A stretch of DNA of 56,041 nucleotides from Pseudomonas sp. PB106. GTDB taxonomy: Bacteria; Pseudomonadota; Gammaproteobacteria; Pseudomonadales; Pseudomonadaceae. The DNA is taken from contig NZ_RWIM01000051.1 in the NCBI RefSeq assembly GCF_009764645.1, positions 1 to 56,041 of the forward strand. The letters are read 5' to 3'. The notes beneath the pieces were generated by a model. The model saw only the letters and a list, made by a program, of their open reading frames with translations. It was not told where the DNA came from and made no database searches. Made by a program: the position numbers and the translations under genes. Of this stretch, positions 34,197-42,230 are shown piece after piece (the stretch's first letter is position 1; each line of letters begins with the position of its first letter).

Positions 34197-35735
34197 ATGA
34201 ACAAAACCCAACGGCTGTGCCTGGTCCTCGGTGACCAATTGTCTTTTGATCTGGCTTCACTGACAGGTCTGGATCGCGCGCACGACAGTGTGCTGATGGT
34301 CGAGGTCATGGAGGAAGCCACCCATGTTGCCCATCATCCGCAAAAGATCGCGCTGATCTTCAGCGCCATGCGTCACTTCGCTCAGGCGCTGCAGCAGCAG
34401 GGTCTGCGCGTGCATTACGTGACCCTCGACGACCCGCAGAACAGCGGCTCGGTATCCGGCGAATTAAGGCGCTGGCAGGCGCACCTGCAGGCGAGCGAAT
34501 TGCACCTGACCGAATGCGGCGACTGGCGTCTGGAGCAGTCGCTCAAGGATTGCGGCTTGCCGATCCACTGGCATGCCGACAACCGTTTCCTCTGCGGTCG
34601 CGACGAATTCCGCGCGTGGGCTGCTGGCAAAAAGCAGTTGCGCATGGAGTTTTTCTATCGCGAGATGCGCCGCAAAAGTCGCCTGTTGCTCAACGGTGAC
34701 GGCACGCCGGTCGGCGGTGCGTGGAACTTCGATGAAGACAATCGCAAAACCTTGCCTAAACACGTAAAGGCGCCCTACCCAGTTGGTTTTGCCAACGATG
34801 CAATCACCCTCGACGTGCTCGCACTGGTCAAAGAACGCTTCGCCAGTCACTACGGCAGCCTGGATACGTTCAACTACCCGGTGACCCACGCCGACGCCCA
34901 GGCGTTGTGGGTGTGGTTTCTCTACTACGGCCTGGCTGGGTTTGGCGATTATCAGGACGCCATGGCCAGCGACGAACCGTTTCTGTTCCATGCGCGCATC
35001 AGCGCTGCGCTCAATATTGGCTTGCTCGACCTGCGGCAGCTGTGCAGCGATGTCGAGTCTGCCTATTGGTCCGGCAGCATCGCACTGAACGCGGCTGAGG
35101 GTTTCATCCGTCAACTGATTGGCTGGCGCGAATACGTGCGTGGCGTTTACTGGCTGACCATGCCCGAGTACGCCGAGGGCAATGCTTTCGGTAACACCCG
35201 GCCTTTGCCCGAGTTTTACTGGACCGGCGCCACGCAGATGAACTGCATGCGCCAGGCCATCGGCCAAAGCCTCAAGCACGCCTACGCCCATCACATTCAG
35301 CGCCTGATGGTGACCGGCAATTTCGCCCTGCTCGCCGGCATCGCGCCGAGTCAGATCTGTGAGTGGTATCTGGCCATTTACATGGACGCGTTCGATTGGG
35401 TCGAGCTGCCCAATACCCTCGGCATGGTCATGCACGCCGATGGCGGTTACCTCGGCTCCAAGCCTTATTGCGCCAGCGGCCAGTACATCAATCGGATGTC
35501 CGACTACTGTCGCGACTGTGCTTACTCGGTGCGCGAAACCACGGCTGACAACGCTTGCCCGTTCAATGCGTTGTATTGGCACTTTCTGATGCGCCACGGC
35601 GACCTGCTGCGCGGCAATCAGCGCATGGGCATGATGTACAAAAACCTCGATCGCATGCCGCAAGAAAAGCAGCAGGCACTGTGGCAACGCGGGCAGAGTC
35701 TGCTCGACCGACTGGATCGCGGCGAATCGTTATGA
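34197..35735 (+). CDS. Iron-sulfur bacterial cryptochrome/(6-4) photolyase (DPRP family)
   Basis: 512 residues from ATG 34197; a GTG two codons earlier is possible. The N-terminal Rossmann-like domain begins QRLCLVLGDQLSFDLASLTG, the opening of the photolyase-related family (PF04244). The four iron-sulfur ligands are at Cys350, Cys438, Cys441 and Cys454, the same numbers I recall for Agrobacterium PhrB, and HAYAHHIQRLMVTGNF has the conserved His-His-x-x-Arg of the (6-4) active site. The protein binds FAD and should repair (6-4) photoproducts, or signal, in blue light. A LitR-type operator upstream implies induction by light. It is not a class I CPD photolyase. Confidence 0.92.
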   Translation: MNKTQRLCLVLGDQLSFDLASLTGLDRAHDSVLMVEVMEEATHVAHHPQKIALIFSAMRHFAQALQQQGLRVHYVTLDDPQNSGSVSGELRRWQAHLQASELHLTECGDWRLEQSLKDCGLPIHWHADNRFLCGRDEFRAWAAGKKQLRMEFFYREMRRKSRLLLNGDGTPVGGAWNFDEDNRKTLPKHVKAPYPVGFANDAITLDVLALVKERFASHYGSLDTFNYPVTHADAQALWVWFLYYGLAGFGDYQDAMASDEPFLFHARISAALNIGLLDLRQLCSDVESAYWSGSIALNAAEGFIRQLIGWREYVRGVYWLTMPEYAEGNAFGNTRPLPEFYWTGATQMNCMRQAIGQSLKHAYAHHIQRLMVTGNFALLAGIAPSQICEWYLAIYMDAFDWVELPNTLGMVMHADGGYLGSKPYCASGQYINRMSDYCRDCAYSVRETTADNACPFNALYWHFLMRHGDLLRGNQRMGMMYKNLDRMPQEKQQALWQRGQSLLDRLDRGESL

Positions 35736-35836
35736 AACGCGCAAGCCTTGGACCTCGTGCAACTTAAACCAGTGGCCTCGGGTCAATGGCTGACAAAACT
35801 TGTGAAGCTCACGGCCGTTCGTTGGATAAACGCTGA

Positions 35837-38335
35837 TTGCGCGCAAGCAAGACAACTCACAACGCAAGAAGGGTGGACATCCTGAAACAGCTTAATCGCG
35901 AGGAGCTTGAGTCCGAGGTCACGCGCCTGCGTCTGGCCGTCAAGGCGACCAGCGATGCCGTCTGGGACTGGGATCTGACGACGGACAAGATCCGCTGGAG
36001 CGACGCGCTGCAGGAGGCCTATGGCTACGCGTCGACGGCCATCGAACCCACCTGTGACTGGCGGTTTGCGCAGATCCACCCGCAGGATCGCGCGCGGGTC
36101 GAGACCTCCATTCGCGCGGCGATCGATGGCGCGGGCACTGTCTGGAGCGCTGAATATCGCTTCCGCTGTGAGGACGGTTCCTACGCCGAAGTGCTGGATC
36201 GCGGCCATCTGATCCGCAATATCGAGGGCCAGGCCGAACGCATGATCGGTGCGATGCTCGACCTGACCCGCTCGCGCAGCGCCGAATCCGCACTGCGCCG
36301 CAGCGAGGAGCGCTTCAGCACCATTCTGGAAACCATCGAAGCCGCGTTCGCCATCGTCAAAGTCAAATTCGACGCCGACGACCGCCCGATCGACTATTGC
36401 TTCGTCGAAGCCAACCCAGCGTTCGAACGTCAGGCCGGCGTCAATTTGCGCGGCAAGTGGGTGACCGAGTTCGCGCCCAATCTGGAAAGCTTCTGGTTCG
36501 AAACTTACGGCCATGTCGCCAAGACCGGCGAGCCGGCGAACTTCGAGAATTACGCCAATACCTTCGAACGCTGGTTCGACGTGCGCGCCGTGCGTGTCGG
36601 CGACCCGGCCGAACGGCAGATTGCGATTTTCTTCAGCGACGTGACCGAGCGCCGCGATGCGCAAGAACGCTTGCGCATCAGCGAAGCCGTCGCTCGGGAA
36701 AACGTCGAGCGCGTGCAACTGGCCCTCTCCGCAGGCGCCATTATCGGCACTTGGCACTGGCATTTGCCTTCCGATCGCTTCAGCGTCGATGAAGCCTTCG
36801 CTCGGGTGTTCAACCTTGATCCAGCGCTGGGCCGTGACGGTCTGAGCCTGGAGCAAGTGGTGAGGACCGTGCACCCCGATGACCGCGATGGACTCACGAC
36901 AGCGATCAATGAAGTCATCGCCCGCGGCGGCCCCTACTCTCACCAGTACCGGGTCTGCGGTGCCGATGGTCATTACACCTGGATTGAAGCGAACGGGCGC
37001 GTTGAATGCGCTGAAGACGGCACGCCGCTGCGCTTTCCCGGCGTGCTCATCGATGTCGAAGACCGGCGCAATGTCGAAGCCGAGCGCGACCGCGTCACCG
37101 CCGCCCTGAAAGCGCTCAACGACACACTGGAACAGCGGGTTTCGGCGCGTACCGCTGACCTTATGCAGGCCGAAGAAAAGCTGCGCCAATCGCAAAAAAT
37201 GGAAGCGGTCGGGCAACTCACCGGCGGTCTGGCCCATGACTTCAACAACCTGCTGGCGGGCATCTGCGCATCGCTTGAGCTGATGGAAAAGCGCATCGCC
37301 CAAGGCCGTGTGAACGACATCGACAAATACATGCTGATCGCCCAGGACGCCGCCAAACGCGCGACCGCCCTGACCCATCGCCTGCTGGCTTTCTCCCGCC
37401 GCCAGACCCTCGATCCGCGACCGACCGCAATCAATGCGCTGATCGCCGGCATGAGCGAGCTGATCCAGCGCACGGTTGGCCCGAGCATTCGCCTGAAGAC
37501 AGTGACCGCCGCCGATCTCTGGCCGGCGCTAGTCGATGCCAGTCAACTGGAAAACGCCCTGCTCAACCTGTGCATCAACGCCCGCGATGCGATGCCCGAT
37601 GGCGGCAGCATCACCGTCGAAACCGCCAATCGCGCCCTGGATGCCGAAGCGGCGCGGCTGCTGGACATGCCTGAAGGGCAATACTTGTGTCTGTCCGTCA
37701 CGGACACTGGCACGGGCATGAGCGCTGAATTGATTGCCAAAGCCTTCGATCCGTTTTTCACCACCAAGCCGCTGGGCCAAGGCACCGGGCTGGGGCTTTC
37801 GATGATTTACGGCTTTACCAAGCAATCCGGCGGACAAGTCCGGGTGCAATCGACCGTGGGTCACGGCACCACGATGTTGATTTACCTGCCGCGCTACTGC
37901 GGCGAGGCACTGAACCATCACGATGACGCGCAAAGCATGACCTCACCGCAAACAAAGGCAGGTGAGACCATCCTGATTGTCGACGACGAACCCACCGTGC
38001 GCATGCTGCTCAAGGATGTGCTGATCGACCTCGGTTACAACCTGCTGGAAGCGGGCGACAGCGTTGAGGGGCTTGAAGTCCTGCGCTCCAACGCGCACAT
38101 CGATTTGCTCATCACCGATGTCGGTTTGCCGGGCGGCATGAACGGCCGGCAGATGGCCGATGCAGGCAGGCAAATCAGGCCCAAGCTGAAGACCTTGTTC
38201 ATTACCGGGTATGCGGAAAACTCGGTGATCGGTAACGGTCAACTCGGCCCGGGCATGCAGGTGCTGACCAAACCCTTCGCCGTCGACACCTTGGTTTCAC
38301 GGGTCGGTGGCCTGTTGGCCATCGACGACGAATGA
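35837..38335 (+). CDS. Multi-PAS hybrid histidine kinase with receiver domain
   Basis: Up to 832 residues; the start is uncertain. TTG 35837 has GGAT eight bases before it, while GTG 35873 lies directly against an AAGAAGG. Numbering is from TTG: three PAS regions at about 30-145, 160-280 and 300-410 (EYRFRCEDGSYAEVLDRG; HPDDRDGLTTAINEV), a coiled linker at 410-455, HisKA with phospho-acceptor His467 (GGLAHDFNNLL), HATPase with NARDAMPDGGSI and DTGTGMS, then a receiver at about 708-830 with phospho-Asp761 and Lys812. There are no transmembrane segments, so the sensor is cytosolic. No partner response regulator is adjacent. The PAS domains lack an obvious LOV cysteine motif (GRNCRFLQ), so light sensing is not indicated despite the photolyase neighbour. 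Confidence 0.82.
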   Translation: MRASKTTHNARRVDILKQLNREELESEVTRLRLAVKATSDAVWDWDLTTDKIRWSDALQEAYGYASTAIEPTCDWRFAQIHPQDRARVETSIRAAIDGAGTVWSAEYRFRCEDGSYAEVLDRGHLIRNIEGQAERMIGAMLDLTRSRSAESALRRSEERFSTILETIEAAFAIVKVKFDADDRPIDYCFVEANPAFERQAGVNLRGKWVTEFAPNLESFWFETYGHVAKTGEPANFENYANTFERWFDVRAVRVGDPAERQIAIFFSDVTERRDAQERLRISEAVARENVERVQLALSAGAIIGTWHWHLPSDRFSVDEAFARVFNLDPALGRDGLSLEQVVRTVHPDDRDGLTTAINEVIARGGPYSHQYRVCGADGHYTWIEANGRVECAEDGTPLRFPGVLIDVEDRRNVEAERDRVTAALKALNDTLEQRVSARTADLMQAEEKLRQSQKMEAVGQLTGGLAHDFNNLLAGICASLELMEKRIAQGRVNDIDKYMLIAQDAAKRATALTHRLLAFSRRQTLDPRPTAINALIAGMSELIQRTVGPSIRLKTVTAADLWPALVDASQLENALLNLCINARDAMPDGGSITVETANRALDAEAARLLDMPEGQYLCLSVTDTGTGMSAELIAKAFDPFFTTKPLGQGTGLGLSMIYGFTKQSGGQVRVQSTVGHGTTMLIYLPRYCGEALNHHDDAQSMTSPQTKAGETILIVDDEPTVRMLLKDVLIDLGYNLLEAGDSVEGLEVLRSNAHIDLLITDVGLPGGMNGRQMADAGRQIRPKLKTLFITGYAENSVIGNGQLGPGMQVLTKPFAVDTLVSRVGGLLAIDDE

Positions 38336-38360
38336 GCGTCGCGCACGGTACTTCAAATAG

Positions 38361-38390
38361 CTGAAGCCCGCTTTTCAGGGCAGGCTTCAG
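38361..38390 (-). terminator. Diverged terminator-like hairpin after copy B
   Basis: CTGAAGCCCGC and GCAGGCTTCAG pair with one wobble or mismatch over an eight-base loop that is identical to that of the copy A terminator. There is no U-run on the minus strand, so it may not terminate well by itself. It also lies 25 bp after the kinase stop and may serve that gene. Confidence 0.45.
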
Positions 38391-38406
38391 GTTGAATCGC
38401 GTCGGC

Positions 38407-39039
38407 TTACTTTTGCTGAGCCGTCAGCGCCGAGTAGCTGTTCATCAGGTTGCGGTAGTTAGGAATCCGCTGCGACAGCAAATTACCCAGGCCTTCAATG
38501 TCGTTGCGCCAGTCGCGGTGCAACTCACACGCCACCGAGAACCAGTTCATCATCTGTGCGCCGGCCTGGGTCATGCGACTCCATGCTGCCTGCTGCACGG
38601 TGGTGTTGAAGGTGCCGGACGCATCGGTCACCACGAACACATCAAACCCTTCCGCCAGCGCCGACAAGGTCGGGAACGCTACGCACACATCCGTCACCAC
38701 ACCGGCAATGATGATCTGCTTGCGCCCAGTAGCCTTGATCGCTTTGACGAAGTCTTCGTTGTCCCAAGCGTTGATCTGGCCTGGACGGGCAATGTACGGC
38801 GCATCCGGGAACATCTCTTTCAACTCTGGCACCAGCGGACCGTTCGGGCCTTGTTCAAAACTGGTGGTGAGGATGGTTGGCAGATCGAAGAACTTGGCGA
38901 GGTCAGCCAAGGCCAGCACGTTGTTCTTGAACTCGTTCGGCGAGAAGTCCTGCACCAGCGAAATCAGCCCGGTCTGATGGTCAACCAGCAGCACGATAGC
39001 GTCGTCTTTGTTCAGGCGGTTGTAGGTTGGAGTGGTCAT
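38407..39039 (-). CDS. Isochorismatase-family (YcaC-like) hydrolase, copy B
   Basis: 210 residues from ATG 39039. It differs from copy A (20605-21237) at one residue only, Ala for Thr in SALTAQQK near the C-terminus, while scattered synonymous changes are visible in the DNA, so the two copies are not the product of an immediate duplication or have been kept alike by selection or gene conversion. The catalytic Asp (LLVDHQTG) and Cys (VVTDVCVAF) are kept. The promoter and leader inverted repeat are also conserved. The flanks differ: copy B sits between the hybrid kinase and Sco1 genes. Confidence 0.88.
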   Translation of the reverse strand: MTTPTYNRLNKDDAIVLLVDHQTGLISLVQDFSPNEFKNNVLALADLAKFFDLPTILTTSFEQGPNGPLVPELKEMFPDAPYIARPGQINAWDNEDFVKAIKATGRKQIIIAGVVTDVCVAFPTLSALAEGFDVFVVTDASGTFNTTVQQAAWSRMTQAGAQMMNWFSVACELHRDWRNDIEGLGNLLSQRIPNYRNLMNSYSALTAQQK

Positions 39040-39384
39040 GGTCTGCGTCCCTTTTCGAAGTTGGAATTTGTTGTTGCGTTCAAGTTGGGTACAGATTACT
39101 GACGCATCGAAAAGGGATAAATCGGCTGGGATGTGTTTCACCGTCAACACAGACAGGACAATACAACGCAGGAGCAATGGCGCGGTGCGTATGCACCGGA
39201 ATTCTCGGCCGTGGGTCGATGACAGCGAGCACCCGTCACTTTTTCTTACACCTTTTGTCGCTCTATCCCACGCCGCACGGCGATCCGCAGCCGTCCTCTG
39301 GTCTCAGTTTGGTATCATGCGCCGCTTTTACGGTTAACCCCCCGCCAGTCCTGCTGACTGACGGGCTGCAAAAGGCGGTATTAG
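39040..39384. promoter_or_regulatory. Intergenic region upstream of copy B and of the Sco1 gene
   Basis: 345 bp. From 39040 to about 39160 it matches the leader of copy A, with inverted arms CCCTTTTCGA (39049-39058) and TCGAAAAGGG (39107-39116) at the same 48-base spacing. The remaining 220 bp, up to the Sco1 start, are unique. They contain a short palindrome CAGTCCTGCTGACTG near 39345-39360 and a weak ribosome site (GGCGG) before ATG 39385. I see no gene in it. Confidence 0.45.
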
Positions 39385-39990
39385 ATGACGGCTTTGTTGA
39401 CTCGCCGCAAGGTGCTTGCGGGAATGGGCGTACTCGGGCTCGGCCTGCTCGCCGGTTGCGACACCCGCGGCCAACTGTCGTACAAGTACGGCAAGGATCT
39501 GAGCGACAAGATCCTCGGACGCACCTTCAAGCTGAAGAACACCGACGGCGAAACCATGTCGCTGTCGAGCTTCCGCGGCATGATGCCGATGATCTTCTTC
39601 GGCTTCACCCAGTGCCCGGCAGTGTGCCCGACCACCCTCGCCCGCGCGGCGAAAATCAAGAAACTGATGGGCAAGGACGGCGACCGTTTGCAGGTGATCT
39701 TCATCACTCTGGACCCGGAACGCGACACGCCGGAAATTCTCGACGCTTACATGAAAGCCTTCGACCCGAGCTTCGTCGCGCTGTACGGCACCGTTGAGGA
39801 AACCAAGGCCACCGCCAAGGAATTCGACGTGTTCTACGAGAAAGTCCCGGCCGGCGACACCTATACCATCTCGCACACATCCACCAGCTACGTCTACGAT
39901 TCCCGTGGCGGCCTGCGCATGGGCCTGTCCACCTCGCTTTCGGCAGAAGAATGCACGGAAGATTTGCTTACTGTTATGGAGGTTTGCTGA
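39385..39990 (+). CDS. Sco1/SenC-family copper chaperone lipoprotein
   Basis: 201 residues. A lipobox near residue 25 (LGLGLLAGC/D) after an RR-containing N-terminus anchors it to the membrane on the periplasmic side. The thioredoxin-like domain has the copper motif FGFTQCPAVCPTTLARA (Cys-x3-Cys) near residue 74, and a distal His in TYTISHTSTSYVYD near 160 completes the site. It helps assemble the CuA centre of cytochrome c oxidase or handles copper redox. Its stop overlaps the start of the PCuAC gene as TGATG, so the two are translationally coupled and probably form one copper-delivery unit. Confidence 0.9.
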   Translation: MTALLTRRKVLAGMGVLGLGLLAGCDTRGQLSYKYGKDLSDKILGRTFKLKNTDGETMSLSSFRGMMPMIFFGFTQCPAVCPTTLARAAKIKKLMGKDGDRLQVIFITLDPERDTPEILDAYMKAFDPSFVALYGTVEETKATAKEFDVFYEKVPAGDTYTISHTSTSYVYDSRGGLRMGLSTSLSAEECTEDLLTVMEVC

Positions 39991-40469
39991 TGCACCCTGT
40001 TCTGAACCACATCAAACGCGCCGCGCTGGCTCTGTCGCTGATGGGCCTGGCATTCCAGGCATCGGCACAGACCAAAATCGACGACGCCTGGGTCCGTGCC
40101 ACCGTGCCGACCCAAACCGCCAGCGGCGCGTTCATGACCGTCACTGCCGACAGCGACAGCAAGCTGCTCAGCGTTGCCACGCCCGTGGCCAAAGACGTGC
40201 AGATCCACGAAATGACCATGAAGAACGACGTCATGAGCATGGGCCCGGTGAAGTTCGTCGAACTGCCGGCCGGCAAAGCCGTCAAGCTTGATCCGAATGG
40301 CTACCACGTGATGCTGATGGGCCTGACCGCTCAGTTGAAAGAAGGCGACAGCGTGCCGCTGACCCTGACCGTCGAGAACGCCAAGGGCGAGAAAGAAACC
40401 ATCGAAGTCAAAGCGCCGGTTCGCGCACTGACCAACATGGAAGGTCACGATCACAGCAAGATGCATTGA
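39990..40469 (+). CDS. PCu(A)C-type periplasmic copper chaperone
   Basis: 159 residues from ATG 39990, overlapping the previous stop, with GGAGG upstream. A signal peptide ends near residue 26 (GLAFQASA/Q). The copper site is of the His-Met type: IHEMTMKNDVMSMG near residue 81 and GYHVMLMGL near 112. A His-Met tail ends the chain (GHDHSKMH). It delivers Cu(I) to cytochrome oxidase, usually together with Sco1, which is encoded immediately upstream. A strong terminator follows. Confidence 0.9.
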   Translation: MHPVLNHIKRAALALSLMGLAFQASAQTKIDDAWVRATVPTQTASGAFMTVTADSDSKLLSVATPVAKDVQIHEMTMKNDVMSMGPVKFVELPAGKAVKLDPNGYHVMLMGLTAQLKEGDSVPLTLTVENAKGEKETIEVKAPVRALTNMEGHDHSKMH

Positions 40470-40481
40470 TCTGACGGCTAC

Positions 40482-40526
40482 AAAAAACGGGGCGGCCTGA
40501 TCAATGATCAGACCGCCCCGTTTTTT
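40482..40526. terminator. Strong bidirectional intrinsic terminator
   Basis: Arms 40482-40503 and 40505-40526 are inverted copies with one C/T (wobble) difference: six A, then CGGGGCGG and CTGATCA, mirrored by TGATCAG, CCGCCCCG and six T. It closes the Sco1-PCuAC operon. Confidence 0.92.
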
Positions 40527-40547
40527 ATGCGCCGATGGAAAGCGTAC

Positions 40548-40594
40548 TTTACATGCGAGATCTCTTCGGTAAATATGTAAAGGGTCTTTTACAT
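40548..40594. promoter_or_regulatory. Triple TTTACAT operator
   Basis: TTTACAT occurs at 40548-40554 and 40588-40594 on the plus strand, and inverted as ATGTAAA at 40575-40581. The last two form a perfect palindrome with a six-base spacer (ATGTAAA-N6-TTTACAT). The cluster lies 13-60 bp before the membrane-protein/XRE operon and is a likely site for autoregulation by the XRE protein. Confidence 0.6.
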
Positions 40595-40606
40595 AGGAAG
40601 TGAAGA

Positions 40607-40981
40607 ATGAACCGCTACTACCTCGAAATGGGCGCCGCATTGCTGCTCTATGTGCTGGTGTTGATCCTTTCCCTGATCGCCAGCCAACACTTGATGGATG
40701 CCAACATTATCTTGCGATCCTTGGTGGCGCTGACCCCGATCATTCCATCTGGCCTGATGTGCTGGGCCATCGTGCGCAACATGCGGCGCATGGACGAAAT
40801 GCACCTGCGTATCCAGTTCGAAGCCCTGGGTTTTGCCTTCGCCGCCTCGGCCCTGCTGACCTTCAGTTATGGTTTTCTGGAGAACGTCGGGGCGCCGCAC
40901 ATTCCGTGGACGTGCGTGTGGCCGGTGATGGGACTCATGTGGATTGTCGGCCTGCAAATTGCGCGACGCCGTTACCAATGA
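40607..40981 (+). CDS. Small four-helix membrane protein paired with an XRE regulator
   Basis: 124 residues from ATG 40607 with GGAAG upstream. Four hydrophobic helices are visible, at about residues 8-28, 35-56, 72-92 and 100-118, ending with the positive tail IARRRYQ. A charged segment NMRRMDEMHLRIQFEA links helices 2 and 3. I do not recognise a named family, but membrane-protein genes overlapping a minimal XRE repressor gene are widespread. The stop overlaps the XRE start (ATGA), so both proteins are made from one message. A role as signal input or target of the XRE protein is inferred. Confidence 0.75.
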   Translation: MNRYYLEMGAALLLYVLVLILSLIASQHLMDANIILRSLVALTPIIPSGLMCWAIVRNMRRMDEMHLRIQFEALGFAFAASALLTFSYGFLENVGAPHIPWTCVWPVMGLMWIVGLQIARRRYQ

Positions 40982-41175
40982 AAAACCGCCTCAAGGAATT
41001 GCGCGCCGAGCGCAAGTGGTCGCAAGTCGATCTGGCGGAACGCTTGAACGTGTCACGCCAGACCATCAACGCCATCGAAAACGAACGCTACGACCCGAGT
41101 CTGCCATTGGCTTTTCAGATTGCCCGGGCATTCGAAATGCCATTGGAAGATATCTTCGACGACAGTAAAACCTGA
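40978..41175 (+). CDS. Minimal XRE-family helix-turn-helix regulator
   Basis: 65 residues; the ATG overlaps the preceding stop. Nearly the whole chain is one helix-turn-helix (MKNRLKELRAERKWSQVDLA...RQTINAIENERYDPSLPLAF), with the YgzD-type ending FEMPLEDIFDD. It lacks a sensor domain, so its activity may depend on the membrane partner encoded upstream. The inverted TTTACAT sites before the operon are its probable operator. Confidence 0.87.
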   Translation: MKNRLKELRAERKWSQVDLAERLNVSRQTINAIENERYDPSLPLAFQIARAFEMPLEDIFDDSKT

Positions 41176-41368
41176 GCTGCATCCACAGGAAAAAAATTTC
41201 CAATGCAAACGCAGCGACAGACCATTAACGGGCAACGCATGCCGAAAGCGGCGAAATGCTGAACCGTCGCCGCTTCAACGCACGTGAGATGGATCTGGCA
41301 ATCATTTGCCGGGCCGCATCCACTTTCCCCAGCGTTTCTATGTGCGTGTGGAGTGCAGGAATCACCCC

Positions 41369-42115
41369 TCAACCGTTACGCGACAGCGCTTTGCGCACGC
41401 TGCTGCTGGTCATGCCTGCAGGTTCGGCGGTTGCCTGCGGTTGCGGTTGCGGTTGCGGTTGCGGTTGCGCCTGAGCCTGAGCCTGAGGTTGCTCAGGCAT
41501 TTGCACCTGGCCCGACCGCCCGGCGTGGTAGTTGCTTTCGACCTGCTGGTTCAAACGGGCGAGAAAGGCGTCCAGTTCGCTGATCAGCAGCTTCTTGCGC
41601 TTGGAGCCTTTGACGCACTCATAGATGTAATAGCCCGTCCCCACCAGAAAGCCCAACACACCGGCAAGCAAACCGAGGCCGATCCACAAGGCAAAGGCAA
41701 TCAGCAAGGGCTTCCAGCGAAACGGTGAAAGGCCCAGGTCAGTGTTCAGCGCCTTGCCATCGCGAATCAGGTAGGTCTTGGCCGAAGCCTGGTTTTGCAG
41801 ATGGGTGTGCAGCAACTTCTTGCGATCGTTGCTCACTGCGCTGATCAGCGAAATATCCTGGCCGCTGCGCAGCGGGATATCGAGCCCGCGAAAATTTACA
41901 TCGTGTTCGATGCCATCCGCCGTTCTGATCCAGAACTCATGGTTGATCACCATCACCGAGTTGATGTGCACCGCGATAGGCTGACCATTACTGTCGAATT
42001 GACCGTTGCCACCGGTGGAGGTGATGTGGGTTTCGCTCATTTTCTCGCTGCCCACCACTTCACCGCTCAGCACGGTGAAATCAACGGTTACATCGCCATG
42101 GGTGAACTGGTGCAT
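41369..42115 (-). CDS. Membrane protein with Pro-Gln repeat tail, function unknown
   Basis: 248 residues from ATG 42115. Residues 1-125 are a soluble, beta-rich part (VTVDFTVLSGEVVGSEKMSE; HEFWIRTADGIEHDVNF) with no named domain that I know. One or two hydrophobic helices follow at about 135-168 (LIAFALWIGLGLLAGVLGFL), then a basic patch (KGSKRKK), a short helix and a low-complexity tail at 208-230 made of Gln-Ala and Pro-Gln dipeptides. The tail is encoded by tandem hexamers and could vary in length without frameshift. The gene stands alone between the XRE operon and an ABC binding-protein gene. Confidence 0.7.
   Translation of the reverse strand: MHQFTHGDVTVDFTVLSGEVVGSEKMSETHITSTGGNGQFDSNGQPIAVHINSVMVINHEFWIRTADGIEHDVNFRGLDIPLRSGQDISLISAVSNDRKKLLHTHLQNQASAKTYLIRDGKALNTDLGLSPFRWKPLLIAFALWIGLGLLAGVLGFLVGTGYYIYECVKGSKRKKLLISELDAFLARLNQQVESNYHAGRSGQVQMPEQPQAQAQAQPQPQPQPQPQATAEPAGMTSSSVRKALSRNG
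41439..41492. repeat. Tandem hexanucleotide repeat
   Basis: Five exact GGTTGC units (41439-41468), three GCCTGA units (41469-41486) and one more GGTTGC. They encode Pro-Gln and Ala-Gln repeats on the minus strand. Copy-number change by slippage would alter tail length in steps of two residues. Confidence 0.9.
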
Positions 42116-42230
42116 TGGGGGTCCTTGATGCGTCGATGGACGTGCGGGGAAAGAAATCCTTAGGCCGCGAATGCTACTAAGTGGCCATCCCCCTGTCCAG
42201 AACGCCCCGCCGCATCACTCTTTGCCCGAC

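Noticed and set aside
35783..37378. Leftward frame of about 530 codons opposite the hybrid kinase
   Set aside because: Mirror of PAS and kinase coding sequence, with no start signal or motif.
35837..38335. Possibility that the hybrid kinase is a LOV blue-light sensor
   Set aside because: No LOV cysteine motif (GRNCRFLQ-type) is present in any of the three PAS regions; location beside a photolyase is not enough.
20557..39165. Duplicated isochorismatase genes as ends of a mobile island
   Set aside because: The repeats are whole genes with promoters, there is no integrase, transposase or tRNA, and the genes between them look native in composition.
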